NCBI RefSeq assembly: GCF_000612805.1
Contig: NZ_HG964406.1
Coordinates: forward strand, 248,001-312,000
Direction: 5' to 3'
DNA from: Bacillus ndiopicus
GTDB taxonomy: Bacteria > Bacillota > Bacilli > Bacillales_A > Planococcaceae
Length of the DNA stretch: 64,000 nucleotides
Part shown: positions 19,495 to 27,834 of the stretch, one piece after another
How the letters are laid out: the number at the start of each line of letters is the position of its first letter
Numbering within the stretch: the first letter of the stretch is position 1
Position numbers and translations under genes: made by a program
Notes under the pieces: generated by a model
What the model saw: only the letters and a program-made list of their open reading frames with translations
Told to the model about the DNA's origin: nothing
Databases searched by the model: none

Positions 19495-20679
19495 TTATTT
19501 GTCGTTTAATGCTACGATGCCTGGAAGCTCTTTGCCTTCCATTAACTCTAAGCTTGCACCGCCACCTGTTGAAATATGATTCATTTGGCTTGCTACTTCG
19601 AATTTTTCAACTGCTGCTGCTGAATCGCCACCACCGATTACTGTGTAGCCTTCTGTTGCAGCCATTGCATCCGCAACAGTTTTTGTACCATTTGCGAATT
19701 TCTCCATTTCAAACACGCCCATTGGACCATTCCAAATAATTAGTTTTGATTTTGCAATAACTTCTGCATAGCTTGCTGCTGTTTTTGGTCCGATATCAAG
19801 ACCCATCCAGCCTGCTGGAATTGCATCAATATCTACTACTTGAGTAGCTGCATCCTTTGAAAACTCATTTGCTACAACAGCGTCGATTGGCATATGTAAT
19901 TGCACGCCTTTTTCCTTCGCCTTGTCGATAAAGCTTTTTGCTAGTTCGATTTTATCTTCCTCTAATAAAGAGTTACCGATATCATGGCCTAAAGCTTTAA
20001 TAAATGTAAATGATAAGCCCCCACCGATAATTAAGTGGTCTACTTTTTCTAATAAATTTTCGATTACGCCAATTTTATCCTTAACCTTCGCCCCACCAAT
20101 AATTGCTGTAAATGGACGCTCTGGATTTGATAATGCTTTGCCTAAAACATCTAATTCTTTTTCCATTAAGAAGCCCGATACAGCAGGAATGAATTTGGCA
20201 ATTCCTTCTGTTGTTGCGTGTGCACGATGCGCCGCTCCAAATGCATCATTCACATATACGTCAGCTAATTTAGCAAAGGCTTGCGCTAGCTCAGAATCAT
20301 TTTTCTCTTCACCCTTATGGAAGCGAACATTTTCTAATAAAATAATGTCTCCCTCTTGCATCTCAGCAATCGCTGCTTCTACCGCTTCACCAATCGACTC
20401 GTCTAATTTCGTTACAGGACGCTCGATTAATTCTGCTAAGCGCGTTCCTACTGCTGTTAGGCGCATTTCTTCGTTCACTTCACCTTTAGGACGACCTAAA
20501 TGAGAGGCTAAAATTACTTTTGCACCAGCCTCAACTAAATATTGAATTGTTGGTAATGCCGCGCGAATACGTGTGTCATCTGTAACACGACCATCTTCCA
20601 TAGGCACATTGAAGTCAACACGTACAAATACGCGTTTCCCTTTTACTTCTACGTCTTTCATTGCTTTCTTTGCAATCAT
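19495..20679 (-). CDS. pgk: Phosphoglycerate kinase
   Basis: Transfers phosphate from 1,3-bisphosphoglycerate to ADP. A 394-residue protein with the N-domain substrate signature [20 protein letters not shown], the hinge region [27 protein letters not shown] and nucleotide-domain signatures GPMGVFE and [16 protein letters not shown] precedes the ATG. A candidate promoter (20727-20755) and a terminator (20809-20835) separate it from gap, so pgk-tpi-gpmI-eno can be expressed apart from cggR-gap. Confidence 0.99.
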   Translation of the reverse strand: MIAKKAMKDVEVKGKRVFVRVDFNVPMEDGRVTDDTRIRAALPTIQYLVEAGAKVILASHLGRPKGEVNEEMRLTAVGTRLAELIERPVTKLDESIGEAVEAAIAEMQEGDIILLENVRFHKGEEKNDSELAQAFAKLADVYVNDAFGAAHRAHATTEGIAKFIPAVSGFLMEKELDVLGKALSNPERPFTAIIGGAKVKDKIGVIENLLEKVDHLIIGGGLSFTFIKALGHDIGNSLLEEDKIELAKSFIDKAKEKGVQLHMPIDAVVANEFSKDAATQVVDIDAIPAGWMGLDIGPKTAASYAEVIAKSKLIIWNGPMGVFEMEKFANGTKTVADAMAATEGYTVIGGGDSAAAVEKFEVASQMNHISTGGGASLELMEGKELPGIVALNDK

Positions 20680-20726
20680 GAAAAATCCTCCTCTAACGTC
20701 TAGGCAGCAATATTATTTCTACCTTT

Positions 20727-20755
20727 ATAGTATCAAAAGCCATTATGTATGTCTT
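20727..20755 (-). promoter_or_regulatory. Candidate promoter of pgk-tpi-gpmI-eno
   Basis: Minus-strand AAGACA (20755-20750), 17-base spacer, TACTAT (20732-20727), about 50 bases before the pgk start. This would give glycolytic genes needed in gluconeogenesis a CggR-independent promoter. Confidence 0.55.
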
Positions 20756-20800
20756 GCGAGGGCTGTATGTTTTAATATTTTTTACAATCCAACACGCTTT

Positions 20801-20835
20801 GTAAAAAAAGAGCGATTCGGTAAACCGCTCGCTCT
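20801..20835 (-). terminator. Intrinsic terminator between gap and pgk
   Basis: On the minus strand AGAGCGA...TCGCTCT with an inner CGG/CCG pairing is followed directly by seven T. It probably ends most gap transcripts. Confidence 0.75.
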
Positions 20836-20900
20836 CGTTTCCCTCTATACATTATAAAGGCTATATAATATAAAGGCTATACTTTTTCAAAGGTTAGCTG

Positions 20901-20941
20901 ATTAATATGACATACTTTTAACAAAAGTATGTCATATTAAT
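20901..20941 (-). other. 19-bp perfect hairpin at the gap 3' end
   Basis: ATTAATATGACATACTTTT pairs perfectly with its complement around the 3-base loop AAC, beginning ten bases after the gap stop. No T-run follows on the minus strand, so it looks like a 3' stabilising or processing structure rather than a terminator. Confidence 0.75.
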
Positions 20942-20950
20942 TATAAACTA

Positions 20951-21958
20951 TTATAGACCTTGCTCAGCTACGTAAAGAGCTAAGTCCATTAAACGTGTTG
21001 AGTAGCCAATTTCATTGTCATACCAAGAAATAATTTTTACCATTTGGCCTTCCATTACCATCGTTGATAAACCATCAACAGTTGAAGAAGCATGGTTACC
21101 GTTATAGTCGATTGAAACTAATGGTAATTCGTTATAATCTAAAATACCTTTTAATTCGCCTTCAGAAGCTTCTTTTAATGCAGCGTTTACTGATTCAACA
21201 GTTACTTCACTATTTAATTCTGCAACTAAATCTACGCAAGATACGTTTGGTGTTGGTACACGCATTGAGAAGCCATCAAGCTTGCCTTTTAACTGTGGTA
21301 AAACTTTAGAAACTGCTACTGCTGCACCTGTCGTAGTTGGAATCATTGACACTGCTCCAGCACGTGCGCGACGTGGGTCAGAGTGCGGGAAGTCAAGAAT
21401 GCGTTGGTCATTTGTGTATGAGTGAATAGTCGTCATCATACCACGTTTAATACCAAACTTTTCATCTAAAATTTTTGCAACTGGTGCTAAACAGTTTGTT
21501 GTACATGAAGCATTTGAAATAACATGTTGTGTTTTTGGATCATACTCTGTATGGTTTACACCCATTACGAAAGTTGGCATTGCACCTTTAGCTGGCGCTG
21601 AAAGAATCGCTTTTTTAGCACCTGCTTCTACGTGCTTCGATACTTCTTCCATTGAACGGAAGTGACCTGTACATTCTAAAACTACATCAACTCCTAGCTC
21701 GCCCCATGGTAAATTAAGCGGATCTTTCTCTGCATATACGCGAACTTTTTGGCCATTTACGATAAATGCATCTTCCTCAGCTTGTACGTCTGCTTCATAG
21801 ACACCGTGTACTGAATCGTATTTTAGTAAATGTGCTAATTGACCAGCATCTGTTAAGTCGTTTACTGCGACAACTTCAAACTCATCATGTTTCATCGCCT
21901 CACGAAATACTAAACGACCAATACGTCCAAATCCGTTAATTGCTAATTTTAATGCCAT
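20951..21958 (-). CDS. gap: Glyceraldehyde-3-phosphate dehydrogenase
   Basis: Oxidises glyceraldehyde 3-phosphate with NAD in glycolysis. A 335-residue protein with the Rossmann start INGFGRIGRLVFR, NDLTD, the catalytic Cys in SNASCTTNCLAP, HSYTNDQRILD and the conserved Asn/Tyr in WYDNEIGYS. NDLTD with an Asp and the link to cggR indicate the glycolytic NAD enzyme (GapA) rather than the gluconeogenic GapB. The start at 21958 follows GGAGG; the longer frame to 22003 runs over that site. It lies 44 bases after cggR and shares its promoter. Confidence 0.98.
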   Translation of the reverse strand: MALKLAINGFGRIGRLVFREAMKHDEFEVVAVNDLTDAGQLAHLLKYDSVHGVYEADVQAEEDAFIVNGQKVRVYAEKDPLNLPWGELGVDVVLECTGHFRSMEEVSKHVEAGAKKAILSAPAKGAMPTFVMGVNHTEYDPKTQHVISNASCTTNCLAPVAKILDEKFGIKRGMMTTIHSYTNDQRILDFPHSDPRRARAGAVSMIPTTTGAAVAVSKVLPQLKGKLDGFSMRVPTPNVSCVDLVAELNSEVTVESVNAALKEASEGELKGILDYNELPLVSIDYNGNHASSTVDGLSTMVMEGQMVKIISWYDNEIGYSTRLMDLALYVAEQGL

Positions 21959-22002
21959 GTGAAATTCCTCCAAAAATTTATTTATAAGAGCTCTGTGGCT
22001 CA

Positions 22003-23034
22003 TTATAGATTTTCTAAAATTGCATTTGCTGCACTTTCATCAGTAATAAAAACAGTATTTTTTATTGGATTTTTAAAATATGCTTGTATTGATTTTGCCT
22101 TACTTGCACCTGCTGCAATAGCGAGAATTAAATCGCTTTGCTGCACCTGCTCTAGCTGAATACCAATTGTACGAATATGGTGAACAATTTGCCCTTGTTC
22201 ATCGAAATAATAGCCAAATGCCTCACCAATAGCACCTTTTTCAAGCAATAATTGCTTGTCTCCCTCACTGCTTTGCCTACGATCAGCCATCTCCATCGCC
22301 TCTCCAATGCCATGAATAACAATATTGATATTGTCATAGAGTTCAATCATTTCCTTAACGATTGGCTCATCCTTCATTGCACTGTAAGCTTGCTCACTTA
22401 AATGTTCTGGTAAAAATAGCGTGCGATATGTTGCATGACATCGCTCAGCAAATTGTGCAACGAGCGTATTAGCCTGCATTGTCATTTCATCACCAATCCC
22501 ACCGCGAGCAGCGATAAACTGTGCGTTCTGTAAAGCTTTATGCGGCTGTAGATACGGTCCAATTGAACCAACTGAGCTACCACCTGTAACTGCTATTTTG
22601 CAGTTTGGCTGTGCCCTTTGCATCACAATCGCTGCAGCTTCTTTTCCTATTAAGGAATAGGTGCTTACGTCCTGTTCAATATCGCCAGGAACGATAATGA
22701 CTTGACTAATTTGAAGCGCTACCTTTAGCTGTTGCTCTTTTTTGGAAATACCCATCAATTCATGGAACAATGTTTTTAATTGCTCTAAAACGGTATACCC
22801 CAGTTCTGTGCAAACCATGCCTTTTACTTGAATTTGAATTAATTGCTGCTCACTTAAAATTTGCGTTTCTTTACGAACATCGCGTTCTGTAAGCTGCAAA
22901 ATATCAGCTAAAGCCCTTCTTCCAATTGGGCTTTGTAATGCGATTGCTTGCAATAGCCTGAAACGCTTTTTGAGCAATTCATCCATTTCGGGTAGCAGTT
23001 TACGCTGCACTTCATATAAAGAATTACCGTTCAA
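22003..23034 (-). CDS. cggR: Central glycolytic genes regulator CggR
   Basis: A SorC/DeoR-family repressor of gap-containing glycolytic operons, relieved by fructose 1,6-bisphosphate. The N-terminal part (1-85) has the CggR-type HTH: KLLPEMDELLKKRF, then PIGRRALADILQLTERDVR. The C-terminal sugar-binding domain (~90-343) includes VTGGSSVGSI, AARGGIGDE and AIAAGASKAKSIQAYF. The most likely start is the TTG at 23034, eight bases from GAAGG, giving 343 residues; in-frame GTG/ATG codons at 23043/23040 lie too close to that site. A matching operator lies just upstream at 23191-23226, so it is self-regulated. Confidence 0.95.
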   Translation of the reverse strand: MNGNSLYEVQRKLLPEMDELLKKRFRLLQAIALQSPIGRRALADILQLTERDVRKETQILSEQQLIQIQVKGMVCTELGYTVLEQLKTLFHELMGISKKEQQLKVALQISQVIIVPGDIEQDVSTYSLIGKEAAAIVMQRAQPNCKIAVTGGSSVGSIGPYLQPHKALQNAQFIAARGGIGDEMTMQANTLVAQFAERCHATYRTLFLPEHLSEQAYSAMKDEPIVKEMIELYDNINIVIHGIGEAMEMADRRQSSEGDKQLLLEKGAIGEAFGYYFDEQGQIVHHIRTIGIQLEQVQQSDLILAIAAGASKAKSIQAYFKNPIKNTVFITDESAANAILENL

Positions 23035-23190
23035 AAACATCACCTTCCATTAAGTGAAACTTCAATCAGCAAGGATTTTAGACATCCATTAATGATTGTT
23101 AGTTTTCCACTAATCGGGCATTTATAGACAAGTGATTTGTATTTATTTTGTACAATTTTATTCTTGTCCATTAGTACGAAATAAACAGTT

Positions 23191-23226
23191 GGTCAAATTT
23201 CGTCCCGCCATTCAAAAAATGTCCCA
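23191..23226 (-). promoter_or_regulatory. CggR operator
   Basis: On the minus strand TGGGACATTTTTTG, then GCGGGACGAAATTTGACC. The two (C/T)GGGAC half-sites with downstream TG(A)-type halves closely match the known B. subtilis CggR operator layout (CGGGACN6TGTC twice). It lies downstream of the -10 box, in the transcribed leader, as in Bacillus. Confidence 0.85.
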
Positions 23227-23257
23227 CACGAAGTAAAAAAAATTACTTCTTGTATAC

Positions 23258-23286
23258 ATTATATATGGAGATATAAATTTTGGCAA
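23258..23286 (-). promoter_or_regulatory. SigA promoter of cggR-gap
   Basis: Minus-strand TTGCCA (23286-23281), 17-base spacer, perfect TATAAT (23263-23258), directly upstream of the CggR operator. Confidence 0.85.
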
Positions 23287-23340
23287 TTATTTTGTCTAAA
23301 GATTTCGAATGAGTAAGAATAATGACTTCTTGAAGCACTG

Positions 23341-23577
23341 TCACTCTTGCAGCGCTTCAAGCAATGTTACGTAATCAAGTATGCCATATTGAACAATCTG
23401 ATTATTATAAGTAACGACTGGAATCATCAGCATGTATTTTTCATGTAACGTATCGTTTTCTTCTATATTTATAATATTGAGTTCAAAAGCACAATCCTCT
23501 TGTACGAGCTTCAATGTAAGCAAGCCTTCCTCACATAAATGACAATTTGGCCTTGAATAAAAATTGATGGTTTTCAT
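23341..23577 (-). CDS. Glutaredoxin-like thiol protein
   Basis: A 78-residue thioredoxin-fold protein. It has the beta-alpha start INFYSRPNCHLCEEG with a CxxC active site, the IINIEEND strand and the cis-Pro segment MIPVVTYN. It belongs to the small glutaredoxin-like family (DUF836-type) found beside cggR in several Bacillales. Its partner is unknown. It is transcribed divergently from the coat gene and points toward the cggR promoter region. A GAGGG precedes the ATG. Confidence 0.85.
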   Translation of the reverse strand: MKTINFYSRPNCHLCEEGLLTLKLVQEDCAFELNIINIEENDTLHEKYMLMIPVVTYNNQIVQYGILDYVTLLEALQE

Positions 23578-23665
23578 TGGTATCCCTCTTTCAATTCTCT
23601 ATGTATAAAATAGCACAAGTTAGCCAACCTATAAACTGTACGACATTTCGATAGGAGGAAAAATT

Positions 23666-24286
23666 ATGACAGGCGATTTTCAACAACAACAACAGCAACA
23701 ACAAGCAATGGGTCCACTTTCTACAAATCATGGCGGACATGAACTTTTTGATGTACATGAAGTTTTAGGCGCAATGATTGGTGGGTTAAACCAATGTATT
23801 TTGCTACGTGACCACGTACAGGACCCTGAGCTATTGTCTATTATGGACAAGCAATATGCATTTATGCTTGATGAGTACAATATTACAGTTGAAGCATATA
23901 AAACAGGGCATGACCCACAACACCCTACACGCTCTTACAATATGCAAACAGGTAATGATTTCAAATATGGCATCTCACCGGGTGAGCCAAAAAAACCAAT
24001 GCAGGCTGCTAACGAGCTAGATGATGCAACTATCGCTGGATTTTTATTAAGCATTCACAAAGCTGGCGCAAAAGGCAAGACAGCAGCAGCACTTGAAACG
24101 TGTAACCCTGTATTACGCCGTGTGTTACAGGACTCTGTACCAAACTGTATTGAAATGGCTTATGAAATATCTATTTATCAAAACAAGAAGGGCGACTACC
24201 AAGTGGCACAATTAGCAGGTCCTGATATGCAAGCAATGCTTAATATGTATGGTCAAGGCCAGATGGCAAAAAACATGCCAAACTAA
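23666..24286 (+). CDS. CotF-family spore coat protein
   Basis: A 206-residue protein with a Gln-rich start (eight Q in residues 6-13) and the ferritin-like helical CotF domain (~30-185): FDVHEVLGAMIGGLNQC, then MDKQYAFMLDEYN, a Pro-rich loop, and DDATIAGFLLSIHKAGAK followed by LRRVLQDSVPNCIEMAYEI. Such proteins are made late in sporulation and incorporated into the coat. It is monocistronic, with GGAGG before the ATG and a terminator at 24356. A sporulation promoter (SigE or SigK type) is expected, but I cannot pick one out with confidence. It supports a spore-forming host. Confidence 0.9.
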   Translation: MTGDFQQQQQQQQAMGPLSTNHGGHELFDVHEVLGAMIGGLNQCILLRDHVQDPELLSIMDKQYAFMLDEYNITVEAYKTGHDPQHPTRSYNMQTGNDFKYGISPGEPKKPMQAANELDDATIAGFLLSIHKAGAKGKTAAALETCNPVLRRVLQDSVPNCIEMAYEISIYQNKKGDYQVAQLAGPDMQAMLNMYGQGQMAKNMPN

Positions 24287-24355
24287 ACTAATTGACCTGT
24301 CGGAAAAGCAGAACCCCCATTATAATCCCCCAAACTTCTGAAGCAGATCAATGAC

Positions 24356-24399
24356 AAAAATTAGCATCTTCTCCCCCCAGGAAGATGCTAATTTTTTTA
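24356..24399 (+). terminator. Strong terminator after the coat gene
   Basis: AAAAATTAGCATCTTC and GAAGATGCTAATTTTT form a 16-bp perfect stem, followed by more T. Confidence 0.9.
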
Positions 24400-24406
24400 T
24401 TGTGAG

Positions 24407-24570
24407 TTATTTGCGATTTCTCATGATTTATCTGCGCTTTTCTCAAGTTATCTGCGGATTTCTATGACTTATCTGCGCTTTCCTCAAGTTATCTGCGGAT
24501 TTCTATGATTTATCTGCGCTTTCCTCAAGTTATTTACGACTTGCTCAAGTTAGCTACACTTTTCCAAATT
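24407..24570 (+). repeat. 20/21-bp tandem repeats, array B (8 units)
   Basis: Units with core TTATCTGCG start at 24407, 24428, 24448, 24469, 24489, 24510, 24530 and 24550, spaced mainly 21 and 20 bases alternately. Two unit types alternate, one ending CTTTCCTCAAG and one ending GATTTCTATGA, giving a 41-bp higher-order repeat. It fills the gap between the coat terminator and the clpP terminator. Confidence 0.9.
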
Positions 24571-24615
24571 CAAATAAATACTTTATAATCAGTAGCTTGC
24601 ACACTTTTTCTTTAA

Positions 24616-24658
24616 TAAAAAAGCAAAAGGCGTTTTCTTGCTCGAATGCCTCTTGCTT
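24616..24658 (-). terminator. Terminator after clpP
   Basis: AAGCAAAAGGC (24621-24631) pairs with GCCTCTTGCTT (24648-24658); on the minus strand a T-run follows. Confidence 0.85.
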
Positions 24659-24670
24659 CTATTTTTATAA

Positions 24671-25261
24671 TTATTTCACTTGATTACGTTCGATAATTTC
24701 ATCGATTAAGCCGTAAGCTTTTGCTTGTTCAGCAGTCATGAAGTTATCACGATCTGTATCGCGAGAAATTGTTGCATAATCTTGACCTGTTTTTTCAGCC
24801 ATAATTGTGTTTAATTTTTCGCGTAAGTGTAAAATGCGCTTAGCAGCGATTTCAATTTCAGTCGCTTGTCCTTGTGCACCACCAAGTGGTTGGTGAATCA
24901 TTACTTCTGCATTTGGTAATGCAAAGCGCTTACCTGGTTCACCAGCCGTTAATAAAAATGCTCCCATTGATGCAGCCATACCGATACAAATCGTTTGTAC
25001 TTTTGGTTTAATAAAGTTCATTGTATCGTAAATCGCCATACCTGCTGTAATTGAGCCACCTGGAGAGTTAATGTATAAAGAGATGTCTTTATCTGGATCT
25101 TCAGCCTCTAAAAATAACAGCTGCGCTACAATTGAGTTTGCTACATTGTCATCAATTGCGCTACCTAATAAAATAATACGATCTTTTAGTAAACGTGAAT
25201 AAATATCGTAAGCACGCTCACCACGGTTTGTTTGTTCAATTACTGTAGGAATTAAATTCAT
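24671..25261 (-). CDS. clpP: ATP-dependent Clp protease proteolytic subunit
   Basis: A 196-residue serine peptidase that forms the tetradecameric proteolytic chamber used by ClpX, ClpC and ClpE in protein quality control and regulation. The catalytic Ser is in GMAASMGAF, the His in MIHQPLGG, and the Asp in the RDTDRDNFM segment. N-terminal [20 protein letters not shown] includes the axial loop. GGAGG lies upstream of ATG. It stands alone between terminators. A CtsR box overlaps the -35 region, so heat-shock and protein-stress control is expected. Confidence 0.98.
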   Translation of the reverse strand: MNLIPTVIEQTNRGERAYDIYSRLLKDRIILLGSAIDDNVANSIVAQLLFLEAEDPDKDISLYINSPGGSITAGMAIYDTMNFIKPKVQTICIGMAASMGAFLLTAGEPGKRFALPNAEVMIHQPLGGAQGQATEIEIAAKRILHLREKLNTIMAEKTGQDYATISRDTDRDNFMTAEQAKAYGLIDEIIERNQVK

Positions 25262-25338
25262 AAAAAAATCCTCCTTTATAAAAGGTAAATTCGTGTACTA
25301 ATTTGTTAAAAAAGCTAAGCTCCTTCAACTGTATTCTT

Positions 25339-25369
25339 ATCATACACGTATTAGTCAAGAAAGGTCAAA
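25339..25369 (-). promoter_or_regulatory. clpP promoter with CtsR operator
   Basis: The plus strand carries AGTCAAG-AAA-GGTCAAA (25353-25369), matching the CtsR heptad direct repeat with a 3-base spacer. On the minus strand TTGACC (25368-25363), 18 bases and TATGAT (25344-25339) form the promoter, so the repressor site covers the -35 box. Confidence 0.8.
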
Positions 25370-25489
25370 TATAAACTCTGCAAATTTATCTTGAAATATT
25401 CTGCTAGGGTTTGTATAATGGGAAAGTCGTTAATTTTTGCGTATACGATGATTTTATCACCATTCAGAGCTTTGCACAATTTTGCATTT

Positions 25490-25564
25490 GTCCTCGTGGT
25501 GTAATGGATAACACTGAAGATTCCGGTTCTTCCACTGGGGGTTCGATTCCCTCCGAGGGCGCCA
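25490..25564 (+). tRNA. tRNA-Arg (anticodon CCG)
   Basis: A complete cloverleaf: acceptor GTCCTCG/CGAGGGC, D-stem GTG/CAC, anticodon stem GAAGA/TCTTC with loop TTCCGGT (anticodon CCG, decoding CGG), T-arm GGGGGTTCGATTCCCTC and encoded GCCA end. It is a single gene, upstream of and divergent from clpP. Confidence 0.95.
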
Positions 25565-25901
25565 TTTTACTGTTTCAATATTATTTTTTTATAGCAAGAC
25601 CTGATTTATGAGTGGTTAGTTTAGCAGCCTAATTTACTCATAAAAAGAGGCCAATGGATAAGGATGCCATCACACTGTACCGATTTATCCTTATCCAGCT
25701 CTCTTTAAACTACTTATGATTGACTTTTTTAATTCATGACAACTATCATTTGAATATAAATTAGCGAGCAATAAAAGTTTATCGGTTTTTTAGATAGAAG
25801 GGTGTGTCTAAACGTTATTTTTAGGCACGCCCTTTACATCTATTTTCAAGTTAAAAAAGCGGTCAAAGGACAGGCGCCGTTTGACCGCAACAATATATCA
25901 T
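25565..25901. other. Gene-free spacer with three hairpins
   Basis: No credible gene. GGATAAGGAT pairs with ATCCTTATCC (about 25655-25697). AGGGTGTG..CTAAA pairs with TTTAG..CACGCCCT (about 25799-25833). GCGGTCAAA pairs with TTTGACCGC (about 25859-25888); on the minus strand this last stem is followed by a T-run and is the terminator of the acetyltransferase gene. Confidence 0.7.
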
Positions 25902-26315
25902 TTACTTTTTCAAAAAAATTTCATGAAGATCTGCATTTGGATAGTATAAAGAACCGAACTCCTCATACCCATTCTTCTTATAAAACTCAGGCCCTTGGTA
26001 ATCAAAAGTTTCAAGACGTATAACTTCACAGCCGAAGCCATGTAGGTCTGCTTCGATTACGTTTAAAAGCTCTGTGCCAATTCCTTTATGGCGATAATTT
26101 TCATCTACCCATAGTGTATCAATATAGCCTATTTTATAGTATGAAGCATAACCGAACACACCACCGATTATTTTTCCATCGTCCTCAACTACATGTTTAA
26201 AAGCAACGAACTCTTTTTCTTGTAAGAGTGGTTTTTTTCGCAAATTATACTTAATCAATTCGTCCTCAACAAATTGAATTTCTTCACTTGAGGCTTCCCT
26301 ACATTTATACATCAT
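25902..26315 (-). CDS. GNAT-family N-acetyltransferase
   Basis: A 137-residue acetyltransferase. The fold is visible as an N-terminal helix pair, a strand with FKHVVEDDGKIIGGVFGYA, the conserved IDTLWVDENYRHKGIGTELL with the acetyl-CoA P-loop (R-x-x-G-x-G), then VIRLETFDYQGPEFYKKNGYEE, the usual final beta-bulge motif. The substrate is unknown; this subclass often acetylates small amines or antibiotics. It starts nine bases after crh, hence probably co-transcribed, and ends in a good terminator. Start may be either of the two consecutive ATGs. Confidence 0.88.
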   Translation of the reverse strand: MMYKCREASSEEIQFVEDELIKYNLRKKPLLQEKEFVAFKHVVEDDGKIIGGVFGYASYYKIGYIDTLWVDENYRHKGIGTELLNVIEADLHGFGCEVIRLETFDYQGPEFYKKNGYEEFGSLYYPNADLHEIFLKK

Positions 26316-26323
26316 TTTCTCTC

Positions 26324-26581
26324 TTAATCTTCCTGTTCAATAAATTCTGTTAATGCAGCAACTGCTTTTTCTGCATCATCACCAGCAGCTATTAAAGTTA
26401 CTTGTGTACCTCTTGCAATTGCTAAACTCATAATACCCATGATAGATTTAGCATTTACTTTTTTATTATCCTTTTCTAAAAAAACATCAGATTTATAGCG
26501 ATTTGCTTGCTGTACAAAAAGCGCTGCCTGTCTCGCCTGCAATCCTGATTTCAATTTGACTTCTACCTGATTTTCAACCAT
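26324..26581 (-). CDS. crh: Catabolite-repression HPr-like protein Crh
   Basis: An 85-residue HPr homologue that acts as a CcpA co-effector after phosphorylation on Ser46 by HprK. The phosphotransfer His15 of HPr is replaced by Gln (KSGLQARQAA), which defines Crh and rules out PTS transport. The regulatory Ser is in NAKSIMGIMSLA. The start at 26581 is chosen over the longer frame to 26611 because the homologous region begins there and GGGAG lies upstream. It follows whiA, as in Bacillus, but with an unusually long structured leader. hprK is at 41406 in this window. Confidence 0.95.
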   Translation of the reverse strand: MVENQVEVKLKSGLQARQAALFVQQANRYKSDVFLEKDNKKVNAKSIMGIMSLAIARGTQVTLIAAGDDAEKAVAALTEFIEQED

Positions 26582-26611
26582 TCCCTTTTCTCCCTTTCCT
26601 GTACTGTTCAT

Positions 26612-26851
26612 CTATATCAATTACACTGAGGCTAACTCTAGTCCAACACGATGTTAGTTACCCAGCCGCTACCACAAGGGTGTGGTGTCTTTAGACTGAG
26701 TTTCCTTCTATCGGTGAATGCTTGAATCTTTACCGCTTCACAGAAAGCGTTCACTGAATCAAGATAACCTTATCTTATCGAATTGATAGAAAAAGGACAA
26801 TGCCTATACACCATATTTTGTATTCGTTTTCAAAATTTTTTTACTGCTACT
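26612..26851 (-). other. Structured untranslated region between whiA and crh
   Basis: A 240-base gap in an otherwise compact operon. Consecutive stems can be drawn: AAGATA/TATCTT (26761-26776), a two-part helix with GTGAA/TTCAC enclosing CGCTT/AAGCG (26714-26754), ACCACA/TGTGGT with loop AGGG (26671-26686) and CTAAC/GTTAG (26632-26657). No known riboswitch signature (T-box, SAM, TPP, FMN, cobalamin, glycine, lysine, purine) is apparent. It may be a cis-regulatory leader for crh, a small RNA or a decayed insertion-element end. Confidence 0.45.
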
Positions 26852-27793
26852 TTATATTTTTTCTCCACGTCGAAGTGCTTCAGCAATTTCATCGATTTTG
26901 CGTAAACGATGGTTAACGCCTGATTTACTTACAACGCCTGTCGATACCATTTCGCCTAATTCTTTTAATGTGACATCCTGGTATTCTACGCGTAGACGTG
27001 CGATTTCGCGTAGCTTTTCAGGCAATTGATCTAGCCCAATTGCATTATCGATATAACGTATATTTTCAACTTGGCGCAATGCAGCACCAATCGTTTTATT
27101 CAAATTCGCTGTTTCGCAATTTACAATACGGTTTACGCTATTGCGCATATCCCTTACGATGCGTACATCTTCAAATTTCAACATCGCTTGATGTGCACCA
27201 ACTAAGCTTAAAAAATCTGAAATTTTTTCTGCCTCTTTTAAATACGTAACAAATCCTTTTTTTCGTTCAATTGTTTTGGCATTTAGCTGAAAAGTATTCA
27301 TTAGCTCTGCCAACGCCTCGCCGTGCTCTTTATACAACGAATAAATTTCTAAATGATAGGATGATGTTTCGGGATTATTAACAGACCCTCCTGCTAAAAA
27401 AGCGCCTCGTAAATATGCCCTTTTATGACTGTTTTTCTGAACAAGTGACTCAGCGATTGCATGGTTAAATTGAAATTCATCTGAAATAATTTGTAAATCT
27501 GTTAACAATGCACGAGCATCTTCTCGCACCCGACAAATATACACATTATTTTTCTTTAAACGCATCTTTTTACGAACAAGTAGCTCTACATTATACGGAT
27601 AAAGCTTTTTGACAATTGTATAAAGTCGTCTCGCAATGGCAGCATTTTCTGTTTGAACATCTAAGCTAAGTTGGCGATTTGTAAATGATAAAGAGCCATT
27701 CATTCGAATTAATGCGGAAACTTCCGCCTTTAAGCTCGCATCATCTACGTCTACCTGTGTCAGCTCTTTTTTAGTTTCTGATGCAAACGACAT
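26852..27793 (-). CDS. whiA: WhiA, sporulation/cell-division regulator
   Basis: A 313-residue protein with the WhiA architecture: an N-terminal LAGLIDADG-homing-endonuclease-like domain ([27 protein letters not shown]) without catalytic residues, and a C-terminal HTH ([17 protein letters not shown], then [15 protein letters not shown]). It is a conserved DNA-binding protein affecting division and, in Gram-positives, chromosome segregation and lipid composition. The start at 27793 follows GGGGGAGG. It is part of rapZ-yvcK-whiA, with 41 bases to yvcK. Confidence 0.97.
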   Translation of the reverse strand: MSFASETKKELTQVDVDDASLKAEVSALIRMNGSLSFTNRQLSLDVQTENAAIARRLYTIVKKLYPYNVELLVRKKMRLKKNNVYICRVREDARALLTDLQIISDEFQFNHAIAESLVQKNSHKRAYLRGAFLAGGSVNNPETSSYHLEIYSLYKEHGEALAELMNTFQLNAKTIERKKGFVTYLKEAEKISDFLSLVGAHQAMLKFEDVRIVRDMRNSVNRIVNCETANLNKTIGAALRQVENIRYIDNAIGLDQLPEKLREIARLRVEYQDVTLKELGEMVSTGVVSKSGVNHRLRKIDEIAEALRRGEKI

Positions 27794-27834
27794 TAATGCC
27801 TCCCCCTTTCTTAATAAAGAATAAAGTAGCAATA

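Noticed and set aside
24407..24570. CRISPR array
   Set aside because: Units are only 20-21 bp with no distinct conserved repeat and unique spacers, they are degenerate throughout, and no cas genes are near. The same holds for the arrays at 39023 and 50371.
26324..26581. Ordinary HPr (ptsH)
   Set aside because: The phosphorylatable His15 is replaced by Gln while the Ser46 region is intact, and the gene follows whiA; both indicate Crh.
26612..26851. T-box or common metabolite riboswitch before crh
   Set aside because: No T-box GGTACCGCG-type sequence and none of the usual SAM, TPP, FMN, cobalamin, lysine, glycine or purine motifs could be found by eye.
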